64,000 bases of DNA from Lentisphaerae bacterium ADurb.Bin242 (GTDB lineage Bacteria > Verrucomicrobiota > Lentisphaeria > Victivallales > UBA1829). The stretch lies in NCBI GenBank assembly GCA_002069785.1, contig MWCA01000005.1, forward strand, positions 1 through 64,000. The letters are read 5' to 3'. Below are positions 52,795 to 62,568 of the stretch, one piece after another. How positions within the stretch are numbered: the first letter of the stretch is position 1; each line of letters begins with the position of its first letter. A program made the translations under genes and the position numbers. The notes beneath the pieces are model-generated. The model made no database searches. It had not been told where the DNA came from and saw only the letters and a program-made list of their open reading frames with translations.

Positions 52795-54116
52795 ACATCC
52801 ATCCGAAGCAGTTTAAAGGAGGAATCCATCCCGCGGATGGAAAAGAGCTTTCCAGCGCGGGAGATATCCGCGAAGCGCCTCTGTTGGAGAAATACATGCT
52901 GGTGGCGCAGCAGAACATCGGCGCGCCGCCGAAAGTGATCGTGAACAAGGGCGACACGGTGAAAAAAGGCCAGCTCGTGGCCGAAGCGGCCGGGTTCGTC
53001 TCGGTGCCGCTCCACGCGCCGACCAGCGGGACGGTGGGAGAAATCCTGGACATCCCCGGTGCAAACGGCGCTCCGGTCAGCGCAATCGAAATCCTCTCCG
53101 ACGGACGCGATGAATGGTACGAAGCGATGACGCCGTATCCCGACTGGAAAAACGTGGACCGCGAACTTCTCAGCGCCCGGATCCGGGACGCGGGGATCGT
53201 CGGCATGGGCGGCGCTTCGTTCCCGACCCATGTGAAGCTCTCCCCCCCGCCTGAAAAAACGATCGACACCCTGATCGTCAACGGTTCGGAATGTGAACCT
53301 TACCTGACCGCGGACGACCGCCTGATGCGGGAATCTCCAGAAAAAATCCTGACCGGGGCGGCCATCACGGCGAAAATCCTGAAGGTTTCCCGGATTCTGG
53401 TCGGCGTGGAAGAAAACAAGCCCGAGGCGATCGAAGCCCTGAAGAAACACGCGGACAAGAATACGGAAATCGTTCCCCTTCACGTGCGTTATCCGCAGGG
53501 CGGCGAAAAACAGTTGATTTACGCCCTGACCGGAAGAAAAGTGGTGGCGGGCGGCCTTCCCATGGATGTCGGCTGCGTAGTGCAGAACGTCGGCACGCTG
53601 GCAGCCATTTGCGACGCCGTGGTCGAGGGGCGCCCCCTGATCGAGCGCGTTGTGACGGTGACGGGAGAACCGGTGAAGGAACCGGGCAACTTCCGGCTGC
53701 GTCTCGGAACACCGGTCCGCAAGGCGCTGGAGTTCGCCGGCGGCATCAAAGCCCCGGTCGCCAAGCTGGTTCTGGGCGGCCCGATGATGGGATTCGCGCA
53801 GTCTTCGCTGGATGTGACGGTTTCCAAGAATACCTCCGGAATTCTGCTGCTCGGTCCGGAGAGTGTTTTTCAATATGAGTCGGGGCCGTGCCTGAGCTGC
53901 GGGCGGTGCGTGGTAGCATGCCCGATGGGACTTCTGGTCAGCACGCTGAGCAAAGTCTGTGAGAATGAACGTTACGACCTGGCCGAGGAAAACTACGTGA
54001 CAAGCTGTCTGGAATGCGGCATCTGCACGTATGTCTGTCCGGCGGGCCGTCCGAACGTGCAGCATTTCCGCCGCGCAAAAGCGGAAATCAATGCCAGAAA
54101 CCGTAAAAACAAATGA
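52791..54116 (+). CDS. rnfC: Rnf complex subunit C, NADH-binding
   Basis: This encodes 441 residues. FKGGIHPADGKELSS opens the protein; IVGMGGASFPTHVKL and VNGSECEPYLTADDRLM form the FMN/NADH site; PCLSCGRCVVACPMGLL and SCLECGICTYVCPAGRP bind two [4Fe-4S] clusters. It carries the NAD site on the cytoplasmic face. Confidence 0.95.
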   Translation: MNIHPKQFKGGIHPADGKELSSAGDIREAPLLEKYMLVAQQNIGAPPKVIVNKGDTVKKGQLVAEAAGFVSVPLHAPTSGTVGEILDIPGANGAPVSAIEILSDGRDEWYEAMTPYPDWKNVDRELLSARIRDAGIVGMGGASFPTHVKLSPPPEKTIDTLIVNGSECEPYLTADDRLMRESPEKILTGAAITAKILKVSRILVGVEENKPEAIEALKKHADKNTEIVPLHVRYPQGGEKQLIYALTGRKVVAGGLPMDVGCVVQNVGTLAAICDAVVEGRPLIERVVTVTGEPVKEPGNFRLRLGTPVRKALEFAGGIKAPVAKLVLGGPMMGFAQSSLDVTVSKNTSGILLLGPESVFQYESGPCLSCGRCVVACPMGLLVSTLSKVCENERYDLAEENYVTSCLECGICTYVCPAGRPNVQHFRRAKAEINARNRKNK

Positions 54117-54129
54117 ACGGAGTTCCAAT

Positions 54130-55206
54130 ATGAGTGAAAATGAGAAAGTGAGTGAATCCGCCGCCGGAGTTCTTCTGCCGCCGGAGGGATCGTTGCTGTT
54201 GAGTGCGTCTCCGCATCTCCGGACGGTGGACAGCACTTCGAAGATCATGCTTCAGGTGATGATCTGTCTTCTGCCGGCGGTCTTTGCGGCGGTGTGGTTC
54301 TTCGGGCTGAACGCCCTCCGGGTGATCCTGCTGTGCATGTTCTTCTGCATAATGTGGGAATATCTCTGGTGCCGGGTGACCCGGTCGAAACAGACCGTCG
54401 GGAACCTGAGCGCCCTGCTGACCGGCCTCCTCCTGGCGCTGAACGTAAGCTCCCTGCTCCCCTGGTGGCTGTGCATGGCGGGCGCCTTTGTCGCGATCGT
54501 CGTGGCGAAACAGGTCTTCGGGGGACTGGGACAGAACCCGTTCAACCCGGCGGCCGTGGCCCGCGTGGCCCTGCTGGTCGGGGCGGCCAAGCCGATGACC
54601 GCCTGGGCGGCGCAGCCGCACGCGATCTTCGGCCTGGACGGAGTCACTTCCGCAACGCCGCTCGCCGCCGCGTCGCAGGCGGCCCGGACGGGCGGCAGCC
54701 TGGCGCAATACAATTCATGGGAATTCCTCTGGAACGCATTCCTCGGCAACATCGGGGGAAGCCTGGGCGAAACCTCCGCGCTGGCGATCCTGATCGGCGG
54801 GATCGCCCTGCTGTTCCTGGGCGTGATCCGGCTGTACATTCCGCTGGCGATCCTCCTGACGATCACCATATTTGTCTGGATCGTGAACGCCGCGGTTCCC
54901 GGGACGACTCCCGGGCCGCTGTTCCATCTTCTGACCGGCGGCGTGATGATCGGGGCGTTTTTCATGGCGACCGATTACGTCACCTCGCCGGTCACGAATC
55001 TGGGAGGCGTGGTCTTCGGCGCGGGGATCGGCGTGATCGTGTGCATCATCCGCATCTGGGGCTCCTTCCCGGAAGGAATGAGCTTCGCCATCGTCATCAT
55101 GAACGCGCTGGTTCCGCTGATCGACCGGCTGTGCTATAAGCGTCCGTTCGGCTGGAACCCGATTTCCCGCAATCCGTTCCAGCCCCGCAGAGGAGAAATT
55201 AAATGA
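54130..55206 (+). CDS. rnfD: Rnf complex subunit D, membrane flavoprotein
   Basis: This encodes 358 residues from the ATG at 54130; the upstream extension overlaps rnfC in another frame. About nine membrane helices are present. GLDGVTSATPLAAAS includes the Ser-x-Thr/Ser-Ala-Thr segment where FMN is covalently attached, and GGVMIGAFFMATDYVTSP is the conserved NqrB/RnfD block. It forms the ion channel core with RnfG. It overlaps rnfG by four bases. Confidence 0.93.
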   Translation: MSENEKVSESAAGVLLPPEGSLLLSASPHLRTVDSTSKIMLQVMICLLPAVFAAVWFFGLNALRVILLCMFFCIMWEYLWCRVTRSKQTVGNLSALLTGLLLALNVSSLLPWWLCMAGAFVAIVVAKQVFGGLGQNPFNPAAVARVALLVGAAKPMTAWAAQPHAIFGLDGVTSATPLAAASQAARTGGSLAQYNSWEFLWNAFLGNIGGSLGETSALAILIGGIALLFLGVIRLYIPLAILLTITIFVWIVNAAVPGTTPGPLFHLLTGGVMIGAFFMATDYVTSPVTNLGGVVFGAGIGVIVCIIRIWGSFPEGMSFAIVIMNALVPLIDRLCYKRPFGWNPISRNPFQPRRGEIK

Positions 55207-55886
55207 ACAAGAATTCCACCAATATGTTTTATCTGGGCGCATTCCTCTGCGTCGTCTGCGCGATTGCGGCCGGAATCATGGGCTATGCGGCAGTCATGAC
55301 CCGGGGTCCCATCGAAGAGGCGAAAACCAAGAAGGTTTCCAGCGGACTGCGCATGGTCCTGCCGGCCTTCGACAACGATCCGTTGAAGGACATGAAAACC
55401 TTCCAGGGGCATGATAAGACGCCGATCCAGTTCTATACCGCAAGAAAAGACGGAAAAATCGTCGGATTCGCCGCGACGCTGTACGGAACCGGCGGCTATG
55501 CCGGACGGATCGACGCACTGGTTTCCTTCCACCCGGACGGCACGATCCGTTCATTCCTCATCACCGGGCACACCGAAACGCCCGGACTGGGCACGAATGT
55601 AACAGACCGCGTCGAGGAAAAGACGCTCGCCGGATTGTTTCGCGAAGCCCCGAAAAAAGAGGGCCTTCCCCCCAACAAAATTCTGGATCAGTATGCCGGA
55701 CACGGCGCGAACCGGAAAGATTCCTGGGGCACAACTCCGTGGAAGATAAAAAAGGACGGCGGACAGGCGGATTTCATCAGCGGCGCCACGATCACTTCGC
55801 GCGCGGTGAACGAAATCGCCTGGAAAGCGGCGTCCGCGTTTGAAGAACACAAGAATGAATTGATCGGAACGGAGGGAAAAAAATGA
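55203..55886 (+). CDS. rnfG: Rnf complex subunit G, FMN-bound
   Basis: This encodes 227 residues with one N-terminal membrane helix (about 10-32) and a periplasmic FMN-binding domain. GHTETPGLGTNV is conserved, and FISGATITSRAV holds the flavinylation motif Ser-Gly-Ala-Thr, with Thr196 as attachment site. It overlaps both rnfD and rnfE by four bases. Confidence 0.94.
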   Translation: MNKNSTNMFYLGAFLCVVCAIAAGIMGYAAVMTRGPIEEAKTKKVSSGLRMVLPAFDNDPLKDMKTFQGHDKTPIQFYTARKDGKIVGFAATLYGTGGYAGRIDALVSFHPDGTIRSFLITGHTETPGLGTNVTDRVEEKTLAGLFREAPKKEGLPPNKILDQYAGHGANRKDSWGTTPWKIKKDGGQADFISGATITSRAVNEIAWKAASAFEEHKNELIGTEGKK

Positions 55887-56569
55887 AACCCATGCAGGAA
55901 CTTCTGAAAGGGCTCTGGAAAGAAAACCCGGTACTGGTTCTGTTTTTAGGAATGTGTCCATCCCTGGCAACCTCCTCCAATGCGAAAAACGGGTTGGGAA
56001 TGGGGCTGGCCACGACATTTGTGCTGGTTTGCAGCAACATGGCGATTTCCATGATCCGCGACATCGTCCCGGCAAAGATCCGGATCCCCTGCTATATCAT
56101 TGTAATCGCGGCCTTCACAACGGTCGTGGACCTGGGGATGCAAGCCTACACGGAAACGCTTTACAATGCCCTCGGAATCTTCATTCCCCTGATCGTCGTG
56201 AACTGCATCGTGCTGGGCCGCGCGGAAGCGTTCGCCTCGAAAAACGGGATCTTCTTCTCTGCGCTGGACGGTCTCGGAATGGGACTCGGCTTCACCGCGG
56301 CGCTGACTTTCATCGGGATCATCCGCGAATTCCTGTCCGCCGGCACCTTCTTCCAGATCAAGCTGATCCCCGGCTGGGAATACGGCTTCTCCGTAATGGG
56401 ACAGGCTCCGGGCGGATTCATCGTGATGGGATTCATCCTTGCGGCCATGAACATCTATAACAGCCGCCAGGCAGCCAGAGAGGGCAGAACCTTCGAGCTT
56501 CCCCAGGAGCTGGACTGCCGCCATTGCAACATCTGCCGTCTCGCCGGAACGGATGAAAAGGAAAAATAA
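55883..56569 (+). CDS. rnfE: Rnf complex subunit E with cysteine-rich tail
   Basis: This encodes 228 residues with six membrane helices, like RnfA. LVLFLGMCPSLATSSNAKNG and FIPLIVVNCIVLGRAEAFAS carry the paired cysteines. The C-terminal tail reads ELDCRHCNICRLAGTDEKEK, an added Cys-x-x-Cys-x-x-Cys group that I do not know from well-studied RnfE proteins. It may bind metal on the cytoplasmic side. It is the last gene of the operon and converges with the gene ending at 56607. Confidence 0.93.
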   Translation: MKPMQELLKGLWKENPVLVLFLGMCPSLATSSNAKNGLGMGLATTFVLVCSNMAISMIRDIVPAKIRIPCYIIVIAAFTTVVDLGMQAYTETLYNALGIFIPLIVVNCIVLGRAEAFASKNGIFFSALDGLGMGLGFTAALTFIGIIREFLSAGTFFQIKLIPGWEYGFSVMGQAPGGFIVMGFILAAMNIYNSRQAAREGRTFELPQELDCRHCNICRLAGTDEKEK

Positions 56570-56606
56570 CGGTCCGCCTGCCGTTGAAAAGACTTTGAAG
56601 TCCGCT

Positions 56607-59600
56607 CTATTGCCAGACTTCCACTTCCGCCAATGTAAACTCTTTGTCTCCGGAAACCGTGAAATCCAGTTCAATCCGGGACGCTTTCAATTTTTGTGCA
56701 AAGACAGATCCGGCCACTTCCCGATCCCGGGTTTCTGCGGAAGGCACGGTAAAACTGCGTCCGTCCGCGGAAATCCTCATTTCCGGCATTTTCCCGGAGA
56801 AATAAAAGACGATGGAACGGATGTCCTGAACCCGGTCAAACGCAATCGTGACCTTGTGAGACCCCTTCCCAAAGCGTTCAACCCATGAATCCACAGCGCC
56901 TTTTTTGTATTCTTCCTCCCTTTCAAAAACAGAAAGACGATCCGTCAGCTTTGTCGTATCCCGTCCATCCGCCCGGATCTTTCCTTCGAACCGCACATTG
57001 TTCATAATTCCGGAGTAAAAGAAATGCCGTTCCCAGAAACCGTAGTTCCCGGTCAGACAAGTTCCCTTCCCGAGTTCTCTTTCCGGAACTTTCGGATGCG
57101 GGAGTTTGAACCGCCACAAGGCATGGCCCGTGGTTCCGCCAAGGCTTTTGTGAAATTCCGCGACAGCCCTGCAGAAATCCGGATTCGCGGCATTTTTTTC
57201 GGTGAAAATCCGGAATCCGAAGAAGTAAGCCTTTCCTTTCCCGACCCTCGTCAGGACGCCCGCGGGGGAACCGTCGGAATAACGGGCAACCACTTCAGGC
57301 TTTTCCGAAACGAAACGGAGAACGGCATCCTTCTTCTGCGCGGGAATATGGACATTCCGGAACAGAATATCTCCTTTGCCCTCCGCTCCGGGGATGATCC
57401 CGAACAACTTTTCCCGTTCAGCAGACAAATCACGGTTCAGCTGGTCGGTCGAAGCAAATGCAGGATCGGCACATACCATCGTCCCGCCGCCTTCCAGAAA
57501 TTGCCTCAACTTCGGGAACAGCTGCGGAGAAACAGCCCGCGCGGACGGAATATAGAGAATTTTATATCGGGAAAGATCGGCTTTTCCTTCGATGATGTGA
57601 AGATCGCAGACATATTTGAACCAGCCGTGCGGCCGGATTCCGAGCATGGTGAATGCGGCCATCATGGGAGCGTAGTCAAACAGGCATTCGGGAGCGAGAA
57701 TTGCGGTTTCCGGCTCGTCCGGAATGAGCGGGTCCGGAAGCCGGTTGAACATTTTCGTGACTTCAATCATATACTTCCAGGAATCCGGATTCCCTATGAC
57801 GACCGATGGCGCTTGAACGGAAGGCGGCTTGCGTCCGCCATACGAATACGGCCAGAAATGGAACCCGGTTGCACCGCCCCGGATCATCTGGCTGTAGAGC
57901 TCGATCATTTCTTCGCGGTTGAGGGCTCCCGTCGGATATCCGTCGACCGGTTCGTGCGGAACCGGTATCAAGTCCGGAAGCAGGCTGATGTCCTTCACAA
58001 TCTTTGTGCGGAACATATAACTCGGGAAATCCCTGCCGGTAGTTCCGCCTCCCTCGCCGATTTGAAATGACCCGCAGTCCGCATAACGGTTCCAGTATTG
58101 GACTCCCTGTTCCATAAGGTTTCCATAAGCGTCATCGGAAAGGAAAAGAGTATCCGGATTGTATTTCCTGACAATTTCGCGGGCTTTTGCGGCAATTCGG
58201 CTGGTTTCGTCTCCAAGCGCTTTCCCGTAGGCGAAATTGCGCCATTTATAGTCCGGGTCGGAATTCTTCGCATTGAATGGAATGTCGTAAATGCCGCCGC
58301 CGTATTCGCGTTTGACCTTCTCATTGAATTTCTGAATGAAACGGGTCGGGTTTTCCATATTGAAGGGGGTATTGAGCTGCAAGCCGATAACCGTTTTCTG
58401 ATAAACGAAAAACTCATCCCCGAGAAAGAAAATCCCGATTTCCTTCCCGTAATTTTTCATCAGCGCTTCGACAAATTCAAAATAGGCCTGCCGGTTGATC
58501 GGATCAATGATCCAGCCCCAGTATCCGTTTTTGTCGCGGGAGATGCCGACCTCTCCGGTTTCAGGGTCTTCCCCGGAAATGTAGTACCGGCTGTAAACCG
58601 TGATCGGGATGTATTTTCCCGCTTTCACGCCTCCGGCATAGCGTTCCAGTCCGCCGCGTCCGGCCGTGTAATACTGACCTTTGCGAAGACTCGGTATTTC
58701 CGGATTGAGTTCATCCGTGCTGGCCGTCATCACGCTGATACCGGCAGTCCGGAGGGCTTCTTCCACGGCCTCGGCGGAATATTCGACGCCTGTTTTCAAC
58801 GCTGCGTCATAGTTGCTTTTTGCCAGAACGGCATCCCACGTCATCATCGGACGTTTTCGGCTCCGTTTTTCTTTTTTAAACGGGCCGAAGACCGGGTCCG
58901 GGGTTTGAAAAACCCGGTTTGCCGGAGCCAGGAGAGCCAGGTTGAAATCACCTTCCGTAAGAACTCTCCCGTCCGAAAGCAACTGATAAGCAAGACGTTC
59001 TCCGTCCACCCCCCCGACCGTATAAAAAAAGATTGCACTTTTCCCGGCGGATTGTTTCGCCGGCGGAAGGATCTGTCCATCTTTCAGCTTCAGGACAAGA
59101 CCTTCGGGAACTTTTTCCAAAAAGTCAAAACGCAGCAGATTTCCCCCGGAAACATTGGCATATGCACTCATTTCTCCCACTTCGGCAAGCACTGCCTCCG
59201 GTATTTTTCCGCTTCGGGTGAAAACAAATTTTCCAAAGGATGCCTGATCCCCGAAATGATTGTCAAACGGACAAAGCGCGGAGGCGCCGTTGAACGCGGT
59301 TCGATGGAATCTCCCCGCATTGAGTTTCCAAAGGTGCCCCTCTGCAACTTTTGTTCCGAAACACGATTGGGGAATGGCGAAAAACACCTCATAGCCGTCT
59401 TGGTTTTCGCGGGTGCGGATTTGAATGCCTTTGCATTTTTCCAGCCCGGCGGGAACTCCTTTCGCATTCACGGAAAAATAAAAATTCGAGGAACGGCGGC
59501 TCTCTCCGGCCGGACTGAAATGGATTTCAACCCGGTCGTCGTTCCAGTTTACCTGTTCGCGGCTGGAATAACACTTGAGTTTCTTCATTTCCGGGAGAAA

Positions 59601-60365
59601 ACAATGAAATTTGAAGTAAAGATTTTCTTCATCGGCGGCACATTGAAAAATCGTTTTTTCCGGCAGAGCCGCAAAATCTTTTCCTTTCAGACAAAACCGG
59701 TCGTACTTTGGAAGTTTCTGCCAGAGGGGATCGTCCGGTGAACTCAATTTTTCCGTAATCAGAGGGATGAAAAAAACGTTCTTCAGATCGGTCTTCGGAG
59801 GAATCCGTTCCGGAAAACCTGGCGTCGCTTTTTTTCCGGGTTCGGCCTTCACCTCATCCACAAACATTTTCCCGCGATATTTCCAGGGAGCGATATAGAT
59901 GAACAGGAATTTTATGTCCTGCTTCAGCGTCGCGGTCAACTTCAATTGGCGCCAGGACTGCGACAACGTTTCAGCCGCGCTATCCTGCTGAAGCGGTTTC
60001 CAAAGCTCGTTGCACGCATAAAAAACCAGATTCACCGTTCCCGGGGCATCCCCTTTGACATACGCGGAAATGGTCAAGACCTCCCCTTCCCGGAACGGCG
60101 CGCCGGGAACCGGAATAAAGACCCCTTTGAGTTTTCCTTCCGGTTCGAATTCAAGCTCAAGCGAACGCGACCCGCGGAAACTGGTCTGATCCGTAATCCG
60201 CGCCTTGGAATCATCCCATCCGGGAATGATGCCTTTCGGAATTTTTTCCTGCTCGAACGTCGAGGTCTCGGAGGACAGCAGATTGCCGGGGATGCGTGTT
60301 CCTTCCGCAAACAGGGTCATGGGGCCGAGGAGGAGGCAGCAAAGCAGAATCCTTTGAAAACGCAT
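56607..60365 (-). CDS. large secreted glycosidase-like protein with CBM9-like and discoidin-like modules
   Basis: This encodes 1252 residues with a signal peptide (ILLCCLLLGPMTLFAEG). Order: carbohydrate-binding jelly roll (about 30-175); CBM9/DOMON-like region (200-390; IFQCAADEENLYFKFHCFLP, then WNDDRVEIHFSP); a barrel with YWGWIIDPINRQAYFEFVEA and EIGIFFLGDEFFVY (candidate acid/base Glu, about 505-850); a GH42-type alpha/beta domain (RYKILYIPSARAVSPQLFPK; GGGTMVCADPAF); and a C-terminal F5/8-type module (about 1100-1252). It is the last gene of an operon with a GntR regulator and a pseudopilin. The substrate is unknown. Confidence 0.72.
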   Translation of the reverse strand: MRFQRILLCCLLLGPMTLFAEGTRIPGNLLSSETSTFEQEKIPKGIIPGWDDSKARITDQTSFRGSRSLELEFEPEGKLKGVFIPVPGAPFREGEVLTISAYVKGDAPGTVNLVFYACNELWKPLQQDSAAETLSQSWRQLKLTATLKQDIKFLFIYIAPWKYRGKMFVDEVKAEPGKKATPGFPERIPPKTDLKNVFFIPLITEKLSSPDDPLWQKLPKYDRFCLKGKDFAALPEKTIFQCAADEENLYFKFHCFLPEMKKLKCYSSREQVNWNDDRVEIHFSPAGESRRSSNFYFSVNAKGVPAGLEKCKGIQIRTRENQDGYEVFFAIPQSCFGTKVAEGHLWKLNAGRFHRTAFNGASALCPFDNHFGDQASFGKFVFTRSGKIPEAVLAEVGEMSAYANVSGGNLLRFDFLEKVPEGLVLKLKDGQILPPAKQSAGKSAIFFYTVGGVDGERLAYQLLSDGRVLTEGDFNLALLAPANRVFQTPDPVFGPFKKEKRSRKRPMMTWDAVLAKSNYDAALKTGVEYSAEAVEEALRTAGISVMTASTDELNPEIPSLRKGQYYTAGRGGLERYAGGVKAGKYIPITVYSRYYISGEDPETGEVGISRDKNGYWGWIIDPINRQAYFEFVEALMKNYGKEIGIFFLGDEFFVYQKTVIGLQLNTPFNMENPTRFIQKFNEKVKREYGGGIYDIPFNAKNSDPDYKWRNFAYGKALGDETSRIAAKAREIVRKYNPDTLFLSDDAYGNLMEQGVQYWNRYADCGSFQIGEGGGTTGRDFPSYMFRTKIVKDISLLPDLIPVPHEPVDGYPTGALNREEMIELYSQMIRGGATGFHFWPYSYGGRKPPSVQAPSVVIGNPDSWKYMIEVTKMFNRLPDPLIPDEPETAILAPECLFDYAPMMAAFTMLGIRPHGWFKYVCDLHIIEGKADLSRYKILYIPSARAVSPQLFPKLRQFLEGGGTMVCADPAFASTDQLNRDLSAEREKLFGIIPGAEGKGDILFRNVHIPAQKKDAVLRFVSEKPEVVARYSDGSPAGVLTRVGKGKAYFFGFRIFTEKNAANPDFCRAVAEFHKSLGGTTGHALWRFKLPHPKVPERELGKGTCLTGNYGFWERHFFYSGIMNNVRFEGKIRADGRDTTKLTDRLSVFEREEEYKKGAVDSWVERFGKGSHKVTIAFDRVQDIRSIVFYFSGKMPEMRISADGRSFTVPSAETRDREVAGSVFAQKLKASRIELDFTVSGDKEFTLAEVEVWQ

Positions 60366-60392
60366 GGTGATCTCCTTTGTATTCTGAGTTAT

Positions 60393-61124
60393 TTATTCCC
60401 ATAAATTATGCCAGGATGTCAGAACATCCGGAGTGGCCCGTCCCACGTAAGCAACCGAAATTTGTCCGATTACATACCGGATGGATGCGACATGCATGTC
60501 GGCGAAAAGCACATTATAGTTGTTCAGGTGCCTGTTTCTGATGTAACAGGCGGGTTCTCCCGGTTTGATGTGCGCCAGCTGAAACATGGAATCTCCGGTG
60601 CCGTCAAAAACCAGGCCCGTCCTGCCCGGCTTTTTGAAGGCGGTGCATCGCATCCAAAGCATTCCGGCGCTGTTGCTGCCGCCCATTGCGGAGATGTTGA
60701 TTGAATTATCGAGCGCATAATTGCTTTTGCGGGTTCCGGATGGACAACAGAAAACCAGTCTGCGTCTGGAATCATTCAACCCAAGCATAGCAATGGAGTC
60801 GCGGTTCTTTCCGGGAAAAAGATAAGCACCGACTTTTACATAGGTGAAGTTCGGAAAGGTTTCCATTGCGGGCAGCCAGGAAGAATAATCGTCCGTATAG
60901 TTGACGATCAGCAATCCGTACTGTTTCTGATTGTTGAGACAGGAAACCATTTTCGCCTGTTCCCGCGCCTTGGAAAGAGCCGGCAGAAGCATGGCGGCCA
61001 GAATCGCGATGATCGCTATAACGATCAGCAGTTCGATCAATGTAAAACAGCTTCTTCCTGCGGATGTTTTCCGTCCGGCTGGAAGAAAGGTTTTATTCCA
61101 CGGATACGGATGATTTCGATTCAT
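60393..61124 (-). CDS. class II pseudopilin of the GntR locus
   Basis: This encodes 243 residues; AAGGAAC lies before the ATG at 61124. The leader is long (about 26 residues, with [10 protein letters not shown]) before [19 protein letters not shown], with Cys rather than Gly at -1. The C-terminal box is [16 protein letters not shown]. Its first 32 bases overlap the end of the GntR gene, so the regulator and pseudopilin are co-translated, and 27 bases separate it from the glycosidase-like gene. Confidence 0.86.
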   Translation of the reverse strand: MNRNHPYPWNKTFLPAGRKTSAGRSCFTLIELLIVIAIIAILAAMLLPALSKAREQAKMVSCLNNQKQYGLLIVNYTDDYSSWLPAMETFPNFTYVKVGAYLFPGKNRDSIAMLGLNDSRRRLVFCCPSGTRKSNYALDNSINISAMGGSNSAGMLWMRCTAFKKPGRTGLVFDGTGDSMFQLAHIKPGEPACYIRNRHLNNYNVLFADMHVASIRYVIGQISVAYVGRATPDVLTSWHNLWE

Positions 61125-62229
61125 GATGCAGTTCCTTTCCTGTTAGAAATTCATATTCGAATCTTTGAACGGTCTGTCCTTTGCCTCCCGAAAGAAAAAA
61201 TTCCGCCAGTTTCATGGCCGACTTCTGAAAAGTGTCACGGCACAAAACCAGATTCGCATTGCGGGCCGGTTCCCGTCCGTTGAGGAAAGACGTGTTGTTG
61301 ATGAGAATCGTCTTTGAAACCGGCAGATTCAAGGTTCTGTACAGATCGGCGATTTCATATTGTCGAAAGGGAAACAGAACCAGCAGAATCAGCGCGTCGA
61401 ACTCGCGTCCCGCGCAAAATTCCGCCGCGCCGGAGAGATTCAGCGGTTCCTCTTTTTCCAAAGGCGCAAAGCCGAACATATTTTCGGAAGAAAGTCCGAA
61501 ACGTTTCATGTTCGACTCGAACCACCCTTCAATATCCGGCTCGTAAAAAGAACGGTCAACCGCGAAACATGCAATTTTCTTCTTGTTATTCCTCACAAGA
61601 AATTCCACCGCGTCTGGAAATATATTCCAGAGGACGTCCCTCGTATAAACGAAATAGTCCGCTTTCCCGGAGACAAGTTCCAGCTCCTCGATGGAATCGA
61701 CAATACACCCGATCCGGCATCGCCGTTCCGCCAGGAGAGGAACCACACGCCGGAACCAGGTGCCGGTAAAGAGCACAATATCATTTTCCCGCAGACCGGC
61801 AAGCTGGTTCCAGTTGATGTCGTCGGGATTGTTCGTCTCGGAAACGGGAATGGTCAACGCCTGTGTCCCGTACCTCACGGATGCCTGCATGGCGCCGAGA
61901 ATCATCTTCTGATGCGCGTATACGGATGCTCCGCCGGACATGAAAGTATAGTCCGGACAGGGAACAAGGACATGAACAGGACCGCAACCGCCGCTGATCC
62001 CGGGACACAGCCCCGCGGCGCGGCCGCATACATAAGTCCCGGTTTTGTTCCGGACGATCCGTTTCTCCTCCTGGAGGCGCCGGAACGTCGCCCGGAGAGT
62101 TTCCCGGGCCACCCCGATCCGCCGGCAGTATTCCAGTTCAGACGGAAGTTTCGCTCCCGGATAAAAATGGTCCTGAATATCCGCAATCAAATATTCATAA
62201 ATCGTTTTCTGTTTTGAAGGCAGCGGCAT
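61093..62229 (-). CDS. GntR-family regulator with LacI-type sugar sensor
   Basis: This encodes 378 residues. Residues 5-70 are a GntR winged helix ([20 protein letters not shown] and [19 protein letters not shown]). Residues 85-370 are a periplasmic-binding-protein fold of LacI type, with [14 protein letters not shown] at the start and [19 protein letters not shown] near the end. Such fusions respond to a sugar. The dyad at 62251 directly upstream suggests autoregulation together with the downstream pseudopilin and glycosidase genes. Confidence 0.9.
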   Translation of the reverse strand: MPLPSKQKTIYEYLIADIQDHFYPGAKLPSELEYCRRIGVARETLRATFRRLQEEKRIVRNKTGTYVCGRAAGLCPGISGGCGPVHVLVPCPDYTFMSGGASVYAHQKMILGAMQASVRYGTQALTIPVSETNNPDDINWNQLAGLRENDIVLFTGTWFRRVVPLLAERRCRIGCIVDSIEELELVSGKADYFVYTRDVLWNIFPDAVEFLVRNNKKKIACFAVDRSFYEPDIEGWFESNMKRFGLSSENMFGFAPLEKEEPLNLSGAAEFCAGREFDALILLVLFPFRQYEIADLYRTLNLPVSKTILINNTSFLNGREPARNANLVLCRDTFQKSAMKLAEFFLSGGKGQTVQRFEYEFLTGKELHHESKSSVSVE

Positions 62230-62250
62230 TTGCGGCTCCGGTTATTGTAT

Positions 62251-62280
62251 TCTAGACACCAATTCTATCTGTTGTCTAGA
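62251..62280. promoter_or_regulatory. putative GntR operator dyad
   Basis: TCTAGACA (62251-62258) and TGTCTAGA (62273-62280) are perfect inverted copies 14 bases apart. Each is close to the self-complementary TGTCTAGACA typical of GntR sites. The dyad lies 22 bases upstream of the GntR gene start. Confidence 0.6.
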
Positions 62281-62568
62281 TTGATGTCAAGGGGAAAATT
62301 TCAAAAAAGAGTAACTTTTTCCGAAAAAAATAGAAAATATGCTCAAAAAGAGAATGGAAACCTTCCGGCGCAGGCCTGTGAATCGGGAACGCCCCCGAAA
62401 ACCGGCGTATTTTCCGGAACGGAACGCTCCAAAAAGGAGCAATATTCAATGCCGTCCATTTGAAATACGCTTTTCTCCGTGATAAATTATAAATTACGAA
62501 AAAAATCGGATGAATCTGTTTTTAATCGATTTTTCAATTCGTCTATCAATTATAAGGCAGATTGTAAA
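62281..62568. promoter_or_regulatory. upstream region of the NYN gene
   Basis: A small hairpin GCTCC-AAAAA-GGAGC occurs at 62426-62440. TTGAAA (62460-62465), 17 bases, TAAATT (62483-62488) is a plausible promoter reading toward 62569. The remainder is AT-rich without a gene. Confidence 0.45.
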
